DNA of 64,000 nt from Oceanobacillus chungangensis. GTDB lineage: Bacteria > Bacillota > Bacilli > Bacillales > Amphibacillaceae. The notes under the pieces are model-generated. The model worked only from the letters and a program-made list of their open reading frames with translations, ran no database searches and had not been told where the DNA came from. The first letter of the stretch is position 1. The number at the start of each line of letters is the position of its first letter. Of this stretch, positions 7,985 through 16,565 are shown piece by piece. The DNA is taken from NCBI RefSeq assembly GCF_003369565.1, contig NZ_PIOD01000007.1, positions 1 to 64,000 on the forward strand. The letters run 5' to 3'. The position numbers and the translations under genes were made by a program.

Positions 7985-9082
7985 TCACTCCAATTTAGCT
8001 TTATTAGCTAAATACTCCTTGAAAAAATTTTCATTATGCTTCACTTGTGAATCATTTGGCCGATATTCTTTTGCCTTATTATTATGTTTGATAGATTTTT
8101 CTATTTCTCCTATTTGCCAATAACAAACACAGAGCTGCAAATGTGGGTACCATGTAGCATAACTTATTTGTGTAAAGCCATAATCATTATCAATTTCTAT
8201 TTCAATAGCTAGAAGATACCAAATGATTGCTTTTTTGAACTGTTTTCTTCCTTTATAAATGTCGCCTATTTGGCATGATACCTCAGGACGAGGCACATCA
8301 TATTGGATGGAACTGACAAGTGACTCGAGTTCTTTTTCCTCGCTGCCTATTTTTTTATAGCACGCAGCCATGTTTATGCAGGCACGTATTTCATCTTCTA
8401 CCCAACCTTTTCTCGTAGCCAAAAACTCACGATAATAGATTGTTGCTTTCTGGAACTTACCATGATCCTTTAATTCATTCGCATAATAAAATAAATCCCT
8501 AGGAGTAAATTTTTCACCCTTTTTAAGTCGATTTTCATAGATAGTAAGGTTACGATTACTTTGCGTCCCTCTAGTCTTCTCCGATTTTTTATGTGTAACT
8601 GCAATGTCTGCTGAAATGATGTTACCGCTAACTTCTAAATATTCATGAACAGCACCAATCCAATGAAACTGCTTTGATCTCTTAACAAGTCGATTTCTTC
8701 TATAACTAAACGTTGGTTTGCCATATTCATCAAATGCAATATGATATAGCATGGAAACCCCATCAATTCCTTCATGAAGCACATCTTTTAATGCTTTGAA
8801 TTTCAATTGATCCTCCTTAAGCAATACATCATCAGCATCTAACCAAAGAATATAATCCATTGTAGCGTGACTGAATGCAAAATTTCTCGCAGCGGAGAAG
8901 TCATCTATCCACTTAAAATCGATTACTTTATCGGTAAATTCTTTTGCTATCGTTTTCGTCAGATCATTTGAACCTGTATCAACGATAATGATTTCATCGC
9001 AAATATCGTTTACACTTTCAAGACATTGCTTCAAGACCTCTTCCTCATTTTTTACAATCATACAAAGACTAATTGTATTCAT
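7985..9082 (-). CDS. GT2 family glycosyltransferase with TPR-like C-terminus (second copy)
   Basis: 365 residues. The N-terminal 110 residues form a GT-A domain: ISLCMIVKNEEEVLKQCLES, EIIIVDTGSNDLT, ARNFAFSHA and YILWLDADDVL with the DxD motif. The remaining helices (ATIYYREFLATRKGW, INMAACYKKIGSEEKELESL, IWYLLAIEIE) look like TPR repeats. It resembles the GT2 protein on 2283-3326 at the N-terminus but less so later. Its stop overlaps the region of the pyruvyl transferase start, so the two form an operon that mirrors the plus-strand pair. Donor and acceptor are unknown; a spore-surface glycan is the most likely product by context. Confidence 0.85.
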   Translation of the reverse strand: MNTISLCMIVKNEEEVLKQCLESVNDICDEIIIVDTGSNDLTKTIAKEFTDKVIDFKWIDDFSAARNFAFSHATMDYILWLDADDVLLKEDQLKFKALKDVLHEGIDGVSMLYHIAFDEYGKPTFSYRRNRLVKRSKQFHWIGAVHEYLEVSGNIISADIAVTHKKSEKTRGTQSNRNLTIYENRLKKGEKFTPRDLFYYANELKDHGKFQKATIYYREFLATRKGWVEDEIRACINMAACYKKIGSEEKELESLVSSIQYDVPRPEVSCQIGDIYKGRKQFKKAIIWYLLAIEIEIDNDYGFTQISYATWYPHLQLCVCYWQIGEIEKSIKHNNKAKEYRPNDSQVKHNENFFKEYLANKAKLE

Positions 9083-9183
9083 TCACTCGCCTCCAAATCG
9101 AATCCATAATAATATATGCTGTGTAATCATTTTTGAAATAAACAATTGCATCAATTTCTCCTTACTATAGAACGCAGTAAAAG

Positions 9184-9860
9184 GATATTCTACCGTATAC
9201 AATTTTGACGGAAGTAGCTAGTGCGACAACTTATAGTGCATTTATGCTAGTAAGCCTAGCAGGGCTAGCTTATATGGGTGGTGTTGGTGCTTTAGGATTT
9301 TAACTTCTTATTTAATGGGAGTTTCCTCAGTTGACCACAGATTTTGATGAGTTGGAAAGAAATACGGCTATGTTATACCTTCTGAAATGTTAGGTGATCG
9401 CTATCGATAATAAAGCCGTTGCAATTGTTTTTTCAATTTCAAGCTGTTTGTATTTAATTCCTTATAGTGCGGGACAGCTTGCGGTTGTAGGATATTTATT
9501 ACAAGGGATGACAGACACTGCAATACTATTTACATCAGGAGGCATCATCGCAACAGTCCTTGCAATCGTATTTTTTTATCGCTGGAATTCGCTCTGTAGC
9601 GTGGACCGATTCCCTACAACCATTATTAATGATTATTACTTCCACTGTTGTCGTCCTTATTATTATAAGTAGATTAGGTGGCGTTGGTGAATTCTTTCAT
9701 ATATTAGAAACTGATCATTTTCGAGTTACTCACAGTTCCAGAAAATGGGCATTGGAATTTCACAACTTTTCTAGGGATGAAGATACCTTAGTTTTGCTTT
9801 ATTCTTTCCAGTTTAAAAACGATGTAAATGGGCTTCTTAATTTTGGAGAGTATACCTAAA
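9184..9860 (+). pseudogene. Decayed copy of the small-membrane-protein/SSS-symporter unit
   Basis: This stretch aligns at the DNA level with the intact pair at 12419-14076. Positions 9184-9220 match about 12476-12514 inside the 60-residue gene. The match then jumps to about 12757 inside the symporter, a deletion of roughly 240 bp with AGCTA at both edges of the parent. From there to about 9860 it follows the symporter (for example GTGTTGGTGCTTTAGGATTT) through stop codons and several frameshifts, ending near the codons for the middle of the protein. Short open frames at 9394-9672 and 9560-9859 are fragments of it. No function is expected. Confidence 0.85.
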
Positions 9861-9918
9861 AAGGCGTACACAATGTACGCCTTTAGAAAACACCAGGTGA
9901 AAAGCCTGATGTTTTCTG
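9860..9918. terminator. Two consecutive hairpins behind the symporter remnant
   Basis: The first stem is AAAGGCGTACA / TGTACGCCTTT (9860-9884). The second is AGAAAACACCAGG / CCTGATGTTTTCT with one G-U type change (9885-9918). They may terminate the collagen-like gene that ends at 10075 on the minus strand. The 9919-10074 stretch shows nothing else. Confidence 0.5.
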
Positions 9919-10074
9919 GCTTATATGAATCTTAACAGAACACTTTTTTGCATACTCTATACAGGGTGTGATTTCTTATACTGAGAGTAGCGAGTTGTTA
10001 GGGGATCGAAAGCTACCTAACAAATCAACCTACAGCTTGGTTTGGTATTGAATATGGCATTCTATTTTCCTCTT

Positions 10075-11406
10075 TTATCTGAGTAGCGTTATAACAAGGT
10101 GTGCTGAAACAGGCTCTGTTCCTCCAGCGAGAGGAGTGATGGTTAATGCTGTGGTTTCGCTAGCAGGATTTCGTACAGTGAGTATTGAATTGATAACTGA
10201 TGTTTGCACTAGAGCCATACCTACTATCTGAGAAGTACCAGTTGCTCGACCGACTACCGTATAGGCTAATTCAACAGCTCCTGCTCCCGAATCAAGAGTT
10301 AAAACCAGTTGGCCAGCTTCTGTCACACTCACCTGAAACAAGACCTGATAAGTGCCAATTGCAGACAAGTTAAATGTATCGGCACCAGTGCGGAAAATTC
10401 CTCCGCCACTTGAAGGTCCATCTTGCGGAAAATCTACATCTCCACCGGCTGCAACTGTTGCAGCATTATCAGGAGGCATCAACGCAAAAAAGTCTGCAAA
10501 GTCAAATACTCCTCCGGTTGCTCCTGTGGCTCCTGTTGGCCCCGTGGCTCCTGTTGGTCCAGTTGCCCCGGTAGCTCCAGTAGCTCCTGCTGCTCCGGTT
10601 GCCCCAGCAGGTCCGGTTGCCCCGGTAGCTCCAGCTGCTCCGGTTGCCCCGGTAGCTCCAGCTGCTCCGGTTGCCCCGGTAGCTCCAGCTGCTCCGGTTG
10701 CCCCGGTAGCTCCAGCTGCCCCAGTTGCCCCGGTAGCTCCAGCTGCTCCTGTTGCCCCGGTAGCTCCAACTGCTCCTGTTGCTCCTGTTGCCCCAGCAGG
10801 TCCAGTTGCCCCGGTAGCTCCAACTGCTCCTGTTGCTCCTGTTGCCCCAGCAGGTCCGGTTGCCCCGGTAGCTCCAGCTGCTCCGGTTGCCCCAGTTGCT
10901 CCAGCAGGTCCGGTTGCCCCAGTAGCTCCAGCTGCCCCAGTTGCCCCGGTAGCTCCAGCTGCTCCTGTTGCCCCAGTAGCTCCAGCAGGTCCAGTTGCCC
11001 CGGTAGCTCCAACTGCTCCAGTAGGTCCCGTAGCCCCGGTAGCTCCAGCTGCTCCAGTAGGTCCCGTAGCCCCTGGAGGACCAGTAGGGCCAGTAGGACC
11101 GATTGAAGAAGGAGGGATAATTTTAGTAACATTTTTCAATTTATTGTCTAGTAGTAATTCCTTTTTCATAGCTATTTCAAGCATTTGTTTAACATTATCA
11201 TTTACTAAAAGTACATCTTCAAGCGAACTAGCTTCAGGTCCACCAGGTAATGTTCCAAGAGCAAATTGAATTTTTTCCCCTTCAGCGTTAATGATATGAG
11301 CAAGGCCCAGTTCTTCCATAGCAATTGAGGCCAATAAAAGATTGATTACATCGTCGCGAGAAACTGTAATTTGTGGTGTGATGTTTGGAAGGTTTGGTTG
11401 TGACAT
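10075..11406 (-). CDS. Collagen-like spore-surface protein with helical N-terminal module and BclA-type C-terminal domain
   Basis: 443 residues in three parts. Residues 1-100 are the helical module shared with the genes at 926 and 1335 ([12 protein letters not shown], then [19 protein letters not shown]). Residues about 102-300 are Gly-X-X triplets dominated by [13 protein letters not shown]. The last 140 residues, from [16 protein letters not shown] through [11 protein letters not shown] and [20 protein letters not shown] to the end, match the jelly-roll domain of BclA-type proteins. Start ATG 11406 has AAAGGAG 8 nt upstream; an upstream in-frame start at 11490 is unlikely. It lacks the usual BclA leader, so the helical module may replace it for attachment (inference). 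The Thr-rich triplets are plausible O-glycan sites for the nearby glycosyltransferases. Confidence 0.88.
   Translation of the reverse strand: MSQPNLPNITPQITVSRDDVINLLLASIAMEELGLAHIINAEGEKIQFALGTLPGGPEASSLEDVLLVNDNVKQMLEIAMKKELLLDNKLKNVTKIIPPSSIGPTGPTGPPGATGPTGAAGATGATGPTGAVGATGATGPAGATGATGAAGATGATGAAGATGATGPAGATGATGAAGATGATGPAGATGATGAVGATGATGPAGATGATGAVGATGATGAAGATGATGAAGATGATGAAGATGATGAAGATGATGAAGATGATGPAGATGAAGATGATGATGPTGATGPTGATGATGGVFDFADFFALMPPDNAATVAAGGDVDFPQDGPSSGGGIFRTGADTFNLSAIGTYQVLFQVSVTEAGQLVLTLDSGAGAVELAYTVVGRATGTSQIVGMALVQTSVINSILTVRNPASETTALTITPLAGGTEPVSAHLVITLLR
10508..11102 (-). repeat. Collagen-coding short-period tandem repeats
   Basis: About 66 Gly-X-X codon triplets in 9-, 18- and 27-bp periods, with many identical blocks such as GCTGGAGCTACCGGGGCAAC. 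The region is GC-rich compared with its AT-rich neighbourhood. It keeps long spurious open frames in the other five frames, which are not genes. Confidence 0.85.
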
Positions 11407-11610
11407 TAAATTTCTCCTTTCTGATTTATTGTGAACATACCCATTATTTATTCGAAATGAATAATTCATCCTATCAGACGGAAATAGCATGTTCTAATGT
11501 AATTTATTCCAAAGTAATTAAAGGGTATAGACGAACATCTCTTGTATTTGATATTTGCTTAATTAGCGGGGGAATAGATAAATCATGAATAAATATTGCC
11601 TTCCATAAAA

Positions 11611-11636
11611 AAACACCCTAGTAGACTAGAGTGTTT
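11611..11636 (-). terminator. Intrinsic terminator pointing left, without an obvious gene upstream
   Basis: A stem AAACACCCTA / TAGAGTGTTT with one G-U pair is followed on the minus strand by a T-run (GTGTTTTTTTAT). No minus-strand gene is present between it and 12418, which suggests a lost gene or a small RNA. Confidence 0.55.
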
Positions 11637-11639
11637 ATC

Positions 11640-12418
11640 CATAAAATATAGTGATTTGTAAAAGTGAATTTGATTATTCATCAAATCTACTTCCTTAAAT
11701 CCTAAGAATTCTCGATTCTGTTACATTGTGTTTTATTTTGCAGTTTAAGTTTATTATACAGACGTAATAATTCATACTATCTGAAGCTTTCGATTGGGTA
11801 TTGATAGATTTGAAATAGATAATATTCTAAGTCAAATTCCAGCCGAATCAATGTGAATGAGGCAACCTACTAAATCTATCAAGTCATACGCCAAGTAATA
11901 CGGCTTTTTTTGATTTTCGGACTGGATCATGCTTCAATAATTCCAATAACTGTTTCAACCGGTTTAGTCAAATGGGAGGCGGAATTTGTAGCTTTTACTA
12001 GGCCGAGAAAAGGCTATGATCTACTAACTACCGTTGTCATAACTAACGAAACCAAAACCTAGCAATTGTTCTATCCCACTCGCTTGATAGATAGTTTGGG
12101 TCTCGCCATTTGGTACAGACTATTCTATAGAGAAACATTCTTTAAGTAATTTCTTATTAGAATGATTTTCTTTTTAGAACAATCATCGGCTGCTATCCAT
12201 GAGGTTTTAAAAACTTTGTAGTCTTTGTAAAATCAATAATTCTCGTGTTTGATTCATAAAAATAGTCATCTATTAGAAAATCCCCGTGAAATTAAACTAG
12301 GTAGTCAAAATTAACTTCATTTGATATTATACTAATAACACACTTTGAAGAAGTGTATTTCTTTTCTATAGTAGGCAAAACTAAGTGAAATACTGCACAT
12401 TTTTTAGGGGGGATTAGT
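11640..12418. other. Long non-coding gap, with an open stretch without start at 11874-12062
   Basis: No convincing gene was found in this 780-bp AT-rich gap. On the plus strand, frame 11874-12062 is open for 62 codons and reads like protein (TGLVKWEAEFVAFTRPRKGY, then DLLTTVVITNETKT) but has no ATG/GTG/TTG with a ribosome binding site; it may be a gene remnant of unknown family. A small hairpin ACACTTT / AAGTGT near 12340-12356 lies upstream of the 12419 gene. AGGGGGGATT at 12406-12415 is that gene's ribosome binding site. Confidence 0.3.
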
Positions 12419-12601
12419 TTGAAGGAAAACGAATGGAAGTGGGCGTTGACGATTTTCATTATTATTTTATTGGCTTACATTCTGCCTTATACCATTATTA
12501 CTGAAGTAGCTAAATGGTATGGTAGTTTATTATTATGGATCGTGCTAACACTTACTGTCATAATCATTAATTATTTTATTACTAAGAATTGGGGTAAATA
12601 G
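12419..12601 (+). CDS. Small membrane protein paired with the SSS symporter (YhjC-like)
   Basis: A 60-residue protein with two hydrophobic segments (about 8-26, ALTIFIIILLAYILPYTII, and about 36-53, LLLWIVLTLTVIIINYFI) and a Lys-rich end. The TTG start has a strong AGGGGGGAT 5 nt upstream. It ends 2 nt before the symporter ATG, so the two are translationally linked. Bacillus subtilis has a similar arrangement, small yhjC in front of the permease gene yhjB; the match is from memory. A subunit or assembly factor of the symporter is likely. The decayed copy at 9184 keeps traces of both genes, so the pair travels together. Confidence 0.75.
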   Translation: MKENEWKWALTIFIIILLAYILPYTIITEVAKWYGSLLLWIVLTLTVIIINYFITKNWGK

Positions 12602-12603
12602 AA

Positions 12604-14076
12604 ATGAGTACAACTTATGTATGGTGGGCAATCGCAATTTATGTATTGGCATCACTTTTTGTTGCCTTTTTATCTAGAAGTGAGAAACAGACCAGTATGT
12701 CTAGTTATTTCATTGGAGATAGAAAATTAAATGGCTTTGTATCAGCCCTAAGCTATAGTGCAACAACGTATAGTGCGTTTATGCTTGTTGGTCTAGCCGG
12801 ACTAACCTATATGGGAGGAGTAGGGGCTTTAGGATTTGAACTGATTTATTTAATGGGAGTTTCCCTTGTTGCCTTTTTTGGACCGAGATTTTGGTTAGTC
12901 GGAAAGAAGTACGGTTATGTTACGCCTTCTGAAATGTTAGGAGATCGCTATAATAATAAATCGGTTGCAATTGTAGTTTCTATTTTTAGCTGTTTGTTTT
13001 TAATTCCATATAGCGCTGTACAGCTTGCAGGGGTAGGTTATTTATTGCAAGGGATGACAAATAATGCCATATCATTTACAACTGGGGTAATCATCGCAAC
13101 TGTCCTTGCAATCGTATTTTCTTTTATCGCTGGAATACGCTCCGTAGCCTGGACTGATTCGTTACAAGCACTATTTATGATTGTTACATCAACTATAGTA
13201 GTCATTATTATCATAAGTAGATTAGGTGGGTTAGGTGATTTCTTACATACGTTAGAAACAAATCATGCCGAGTTACTTACAGTTCCTGGGAATGGGTTCT
13301 GGAGTTTCACAACTTTTCTAGGAATGACGATACCGTGGTTTTTCTTTAGTCTTTCCAACCCACAGGTGAGTCAACGGCTCTATATGCCAAAATCCTTAAA
13401 AAGTCTAAAAACGATGTTAATGGGCTTCATGATTTTTGGATTTATTTATACAATTGTTGCTATAGTCTGGGGATTTTCAGCTGCAATCAAGTTCCCTGGT
13501 TTAGAAAATGCCGATCTTGCTACACCATTACTACTATCATCAGATCTTGTCCCACCTATTTTAGGTGTAATCGTAATGGTTGGTATCATGGCAGCGGCAG
13601 TATCTACAATTGATTCCATTCTACTTACATTATCATCACTATTTGCACGTGATGTATATGGAAACATCAAAAAAGGTGCAACTGATAAAATGCAGCTTCG
13701 AGTAGGGAAAATAGTGATTCCAATTATTGCAATCCTTGCTTATCTATTCGCAGAACTGGAAGTGAATTTAATTGCAGTCTTATCCGTAGCTTCCTCAGCA
13801 GGATTACTTGTAGTTGTCCCTGCAATTATTGGTACTTTTTTCTGGAAAAGAGGAACAGCTGCAGGGGTGCTAACAAGCGTCATTGTCAGTGGAATAATCA
13901 TAATCATTATCGAGCTGACACAAATAAAACCACTAGGACTTGCCTCAGGAATATGGGGTATTGTTATTTCAACTCTGCTATTTATAATTGTGAGTTTATT
14001 AACAAAAGCTCCAGAGCAAAAAGCTAGTGAGTTTCTTGGATATATTAAGGTCGCATTAAAAAATGAGACCAAGTAG
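12604..14076 (+). CDS. Sodium:solute symporter family (SSS) permease, YhjB-like
   Basis: 490 residues with about 13 hydrophobic segments. Family marks are YFIGDRKLNGFVSALSYSAT with YSAFMLVGLAG near the N-terminus, FIAGIRSVAWTDSLQALFM near residue 175-195 (GxRxVxWTDxxQ of the SSS family), NPQVSQRLYMP near 255 and AAAVSTIDSILLTLSSLFARD near 335. The length equals the usual ~490 of the family. It uses a Na+ gradient to import an organic solute; the substrate is not predictable. It follows the 60-residue membrane protein by 2 nt and is closed by the hairpin at 14155. An older, broken copy lies at 9184-9860. Confidence 0.88.
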   Translation: MSTTYVWWAIAIYVLASLFVAFLSRSEKQTSMSSYFIGDRKLNGFVSALSYSATTYSAFMLVGLAGLTYMGGVGALGFELIYLMGVSLVAFFGPRFWLVGKKYGYVTPSEMLGDRYNNKSVAIVVSIFSCLFLIPYSAVQLAGVGYLLQGMTNNAISFTTGVIIATVLAIVFSFIAGIRSVAWTDSLQALFMIVTSTIVVIIIISRLGGLGDFLHTLETNHAELLTVPGNGFWSFTTFLGMTIPWFFFSLSNPQVSQRLYMPKSLKSLKTMLMGFMIFGFIYTIVAIVWGFSAAIKFPGLENADLATPLLLSSDLVPPILGVIVMVGIMAAAVSTIDSILLTLSSLFARDVYGNIKKGATDKMQLRVGKIVIPIIAILAYLFAELEVNLIAVLSVASSAGLLVVVPAIIGTFFWKRGTAAGVLTSVIVSGIIIIIIELTQIKPLGLASGIWGIVISTLLFIIVSLLTKAPEQKASEFLGYIKVALKNETK

Positions 14077-14085
14077 TACATGAGG

Positions 14086-14103
14086 TGCCTGTCACTCCCC
14101 GAA
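14086..14103 (+). repeat. Short dispersed repeat, copy 1
   Basis: TGCCTGTCACTCCCCGAA occurs here and at 19223-19240, with partial similarity for a further 10 nt. Here it is just behind the symporter gene; at the other site it supplies the ribosome binding site of a gene. Confidence 0.6.
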
Positions 14104-14154
14104 GTTTGTCAAAGCTTTTTCCATAAGTAAAGCGATTGACAAGTTTGCAATTTT

Positions 14155-14202
14155 AAAAAACCTGTATTGGCGATAATTCCCCTATCGTAATACAGGTTTT
14201 TT
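14155..14202. terminator. Bidirectional terminator between symporter and anti-sigma gene
   Basis: AAAAAACCTGTATT / AATACAGGTTTTTT with an extra inner CGATA / TATCG stem. The A- and T-runs allow termination from both sides, matching the two convergent genes. Confidence 0.85.
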
Positions 14203-14230
14203 GAGATCAAGGTTACCCTATATTTTCAAT

Positions 14231-15550
14231 CTATCTTTCAATTAACTCAATCGTCATCTCAAGCTCCTCAAAAAAGGTTGGTGCATGGAGTTTCGATGTT
14301 GCAACATAGAGTCCCTCTATGTTCCTCCCCCCTAGCTCAGCTGTTAATTGATATTGATTGACTGTTCCTTCCACCCGTTTTAGTCCTTGATCATCCGAAT
14401 AGTCCTTGGTATCATGAAACTCTATCCAAACATTATTTGCCTGCTGATAGGCATCTGCACCATCTGTTTCTATAGTAACTGTAGCGAAATCATCATTCAT
14501 GTCTATATCCAAAATCTTCACCTGACCAATATCACCTTGAGAGAGCGTCATTTCTTGTCCCTTCCATTTCTCTTTGACAACCTCCAGTTCTTTTTCGTCT
14601 TTCTTATTAAGAAATGGTTTAACTGTTATAGCTTGCGGAATAGTTTCTAATGGTTCGAAATAATATTTAAATGTCTGTAAAAATTGCCCATTATCACTTC
14701 CACCGCCGCCTCCCCCACTTAATGGTTGAAGAACACGCCCTTCATTATCAACAACTTGATAATCCATAAACATATATTTATCACTATTAAAAACATCCTC
14801 ATCCATTACGATGCGGAAAGCTATTTCAGTACTAGTCGGAAAAAAGGTTATCTTATCATAATGCATAACTAAATCCTTCGCTGATTTTGTCTGATTTACG
14901 AGAAATGATTGGTTTTCACCCTGCAATACAATAGGCAATGCTACTTTCCAAGCCCTATTTTCGTAACGTGAATATATTCCGAGCATGAAATGATCTGGGA
15001 GCTCCTCCCGATTAATATCGATTGTAAAAACACCTGCATAGTCGCCATCTTCTAAGAAATCTCCTTTGTTTCCCATTCCATAACCATAATTAAGGCTTTT
15101 GCCGTCAACTGTTAATTGTAAATTATCAAAGAAATCATTCCAAAACTTGCTATCAATCGTCGGCGGTTCTATGAGGTAGCCAATATGAATGGTTGAGCCG
15201 TCATATAAGCTCTCAGTAAAAATAATCGTATGTCCCCCGACCTCTATTTCTTCTCCCAACAATGTGGTGAGCTCCATCTTATTCCCTTTCTGCTCACTAA
15301 TATCTCCAACCAATTTGAATATAGATCCAATAACAGGAACTGATTTTAATGTATCTGCTGCGGATGGTGAGAATAATGATGCACTAAAAATTATAAATAA
15401 ACTTGCTATGCTAGCAATTGCTGGATAAAGAAATATGCGCTGCCGTCTTTTTCTTGGCAGTTTGTTAAGTGTTTCTTCGATTCTCTCTTCTACACCGGAA
15501 GTTAACATCGGATTGACTTTATTTTTTAATTCTCTTTCCCATCTGTCCAT
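14231..15550 (-). CDS. DUF4179 domain protein, putative anti-sigma factor
   Basis: 439 residues. A cytoplasmic N-terminus of about 40 residues ending in PRKRRQRIF is followed by one membrane segment (about 42-62, YPAIASIASLFIIFSASLF) and a long extracellular part. The first outside residues (ADTLKSVPVIGSIFKLVGD) are typical of DUF4179 proteins, which occur beside ECF sigma factors. A Gly-run (SGGGGGGS) lies near residue 280. Its ATG at 15550 overlaps the end of the sigma gene by 25 nt and has GAGGGG upstream, so the two are coupled. It probably holds the sigma factor at the membrane until an outside signal appears; the signal is unknown. Confidence 0.75.
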   Translation of the reverse strand: MDRWERELKNKVNPMLTSGVEERIEETLNKLPRKRRQRIFLYPAIASIASLFIIFSASLFSPSAADTLKSVPVIGSIFKLVGDISEQKGNKMELTTLLGEEIEVGGHTIIFTESLYDGSTIHIGYLIEPPTIDSKFWNDFFDNLQLTVDGKSLNYGYGMGNKGDFLEDGDYAGVFTIDINREELPDHFMLGIYSRYENRAWKVALPIVLQGENQSFLVNQTKSAKDLVMHYDKITFFPTSTEIAFRIVMDEDVFNSDKYMFMDYQVVDNEGRVLQPLSGGGGGGSDNGQFLQTFKYYFEPLETIPQAITVKPFLNKKDEKELEVVKEKWKGQEMTLSQGDIGQVKILDIDMNDDFATVTIETDGADAYQQANNVWIEFHDTKDYSDDQGLKRVEGTVNQYQLTAELGGRNIEGLYVATSKLHAPTFFEELEMTIELIER

Positions 15551-16065
15551 CTGAACCCCTCTTCCTTTTTTAGCAATAGATCACGCATTTTCTCCCGTGC
15601 TCTAAGCAGCCTAGTCTTCACAGTATTTTCCGGTACTTCAAATATTAATGCCAAATCATGTATGGAAATATCCTCAATATGAAACATTTTTAGTAATTGA
15701 GCTTGCTCCACTGGTAAAGCATTTAGCAAGTCTTCCATTTCAATTTGATAATAACCACTCTCCTCCGATGAAGGCTCCACCCAATCCTCCATTGAAACCA
15801 GATTCTTCCTTTGACGATGAATTTGGTTACATTCGTTGATAATAATTCGACATAGCCATGTCTTAAAATATGCAGGCTCACGCAATGTACGAATGTTTTG
15901 AAATGCTTTTAAAATGGATTCTTGTATTGCATCCGCACAATCTTCATCCCGACTTAGTATTGTTTTAGCTACCCGATACATGATAACGTTATGCGCAGCA
16001 ATAAGCTTTTCAAAAGAAGTTACATTTCCTTTCTGAGCCTTTTTTACCTCTTTAACAATACGCAA
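15526..16065 (-). CDS. ECF-type RNA polymerase sigma factor
   Basis: 179 residues with the two ECF domains. Sigma-2 covers about residues 15-80 (LIAAHNVIMYRVAKTIL, DCADAIQESILKAFQNI, YFKTWLCRIIINECNQIHR). Sigma-4 covers about 110-165 (LNALPVEQAQLLKMF, then EVPENTVKTRLLRAREKM as the DNA-recognition helix). TTG 16065 is the start, with AAGGAGA 8 nt upstream. It directs polymerase to a small regulon and, as is usual for this class, probably its own operon (see the promoter at 16098-16126). The downstream overlapping DUF4179 gene is the likely anti-sigma factor. Confidence 0.9.
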   Translation of the reverse strand: MRIVKEVKKAQKGNVTSFEKLIAAHNVIMYRVAKTILSRDEDCADAIQESILKAFQNIRTLREPAYFKTWLCRIIINECNQIHRQRKNLVSMEDWVEPSSEESGYYQIEMEDLLNALPVEQAQLLKMFHIEDISIHDLALIFEVPENTVKTRLLRAREKMRDLLLKKEEGFRWTDGKEN

Positions 16066-16097
16066 GACATCTTCTCCTTTCCGGTTAACCTATTTGT

Positions 16098-16126
16098 TAG
16101 ATGCTGTACAGGGATTACAGGTTTCA
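16098..16126 (-). promoter_or_regulatory. Candidate ECF promoter of the sigma/anti-sigma operon
   Basis: On the minus strand TGAAACC, a 16-nt spacer and CATCTA lie 33 nt before the start codon. The AAC-containing -35 with this spacing is typical of ECF promoters in Bacillus, so autoregulation is suggested. Confidence 0.5.
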
Positions 16127-16218
16127 TTTATTTTAGACTGTTGACAGATATTCTTCATTAATATTGTGGACGTATTAGAAATCACTTACGATTGGGGCTT
16201 GGATTCGTCAATAATAAA

Positions 16219-16267
16219 CAAAAAAGCCTGTATGAGAAATATCCCAACTCCGCCATACAGGTGTTTT
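16219..16267 (-). terminator. Terminator-like hairpin in a gene-free gap
   Basis: The stem CCTGTATG / CATACAGG has a T-run (CTTTTTTG) on its minus-strand side. The gap 16127-16565 otherwise shows nothing convincing; two short open frames at 16166-16419 overlap the hairpin and have no ribosome binding site. No minus-strand gene precedes the terminator. Confidence 0.5.
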
Positions 16268-16565
16268 CCCATTTTAATCTGCTTAATCCATTTCATCTTT
16301 ATCCCGCTTTACCCACCATGTTGCAAGAAGTGGTCCAGAAATATTATGCTAGACATTATATATTGCGCACGATACTTCTGCAATTGGCTCAAAGTGAAAA
16401 ATTGCAAGCATTAACATAAGTCAGAATCTAGTATGCTTATTATAAAATTTATAGTCAGATATATAAATATTTCATAACAGCTTCCAGTAATTTGTATTGC
16501 TACACATTAAAAATGTAGTGTGCTAAACTAAAAACAATGATGGTAGAAAGGAGGATTCACAGAAG

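Noticed and set aside
9394-9859. Two open frames of 92 and 99 codons
   Set aside because: They are pieces of the frameshifted symporter remnant.
10352-11269. Long open frames in all other phases across the collagen repeats (305, 227 and 217 residues)
   Set aside because: They are Ala-Pro-Val, Ser-Cys or Leu-Gln-Glu repeats caused by the periodic GC-rich DNA of the real minus-strand gene; no ribosome binding site.
16166-16419. Two overlapping open frames of 82 and 75 codons
   Set aside because: They overlap a terminator hairpin, lack ribosome binding sites and read as non-protein-like text.
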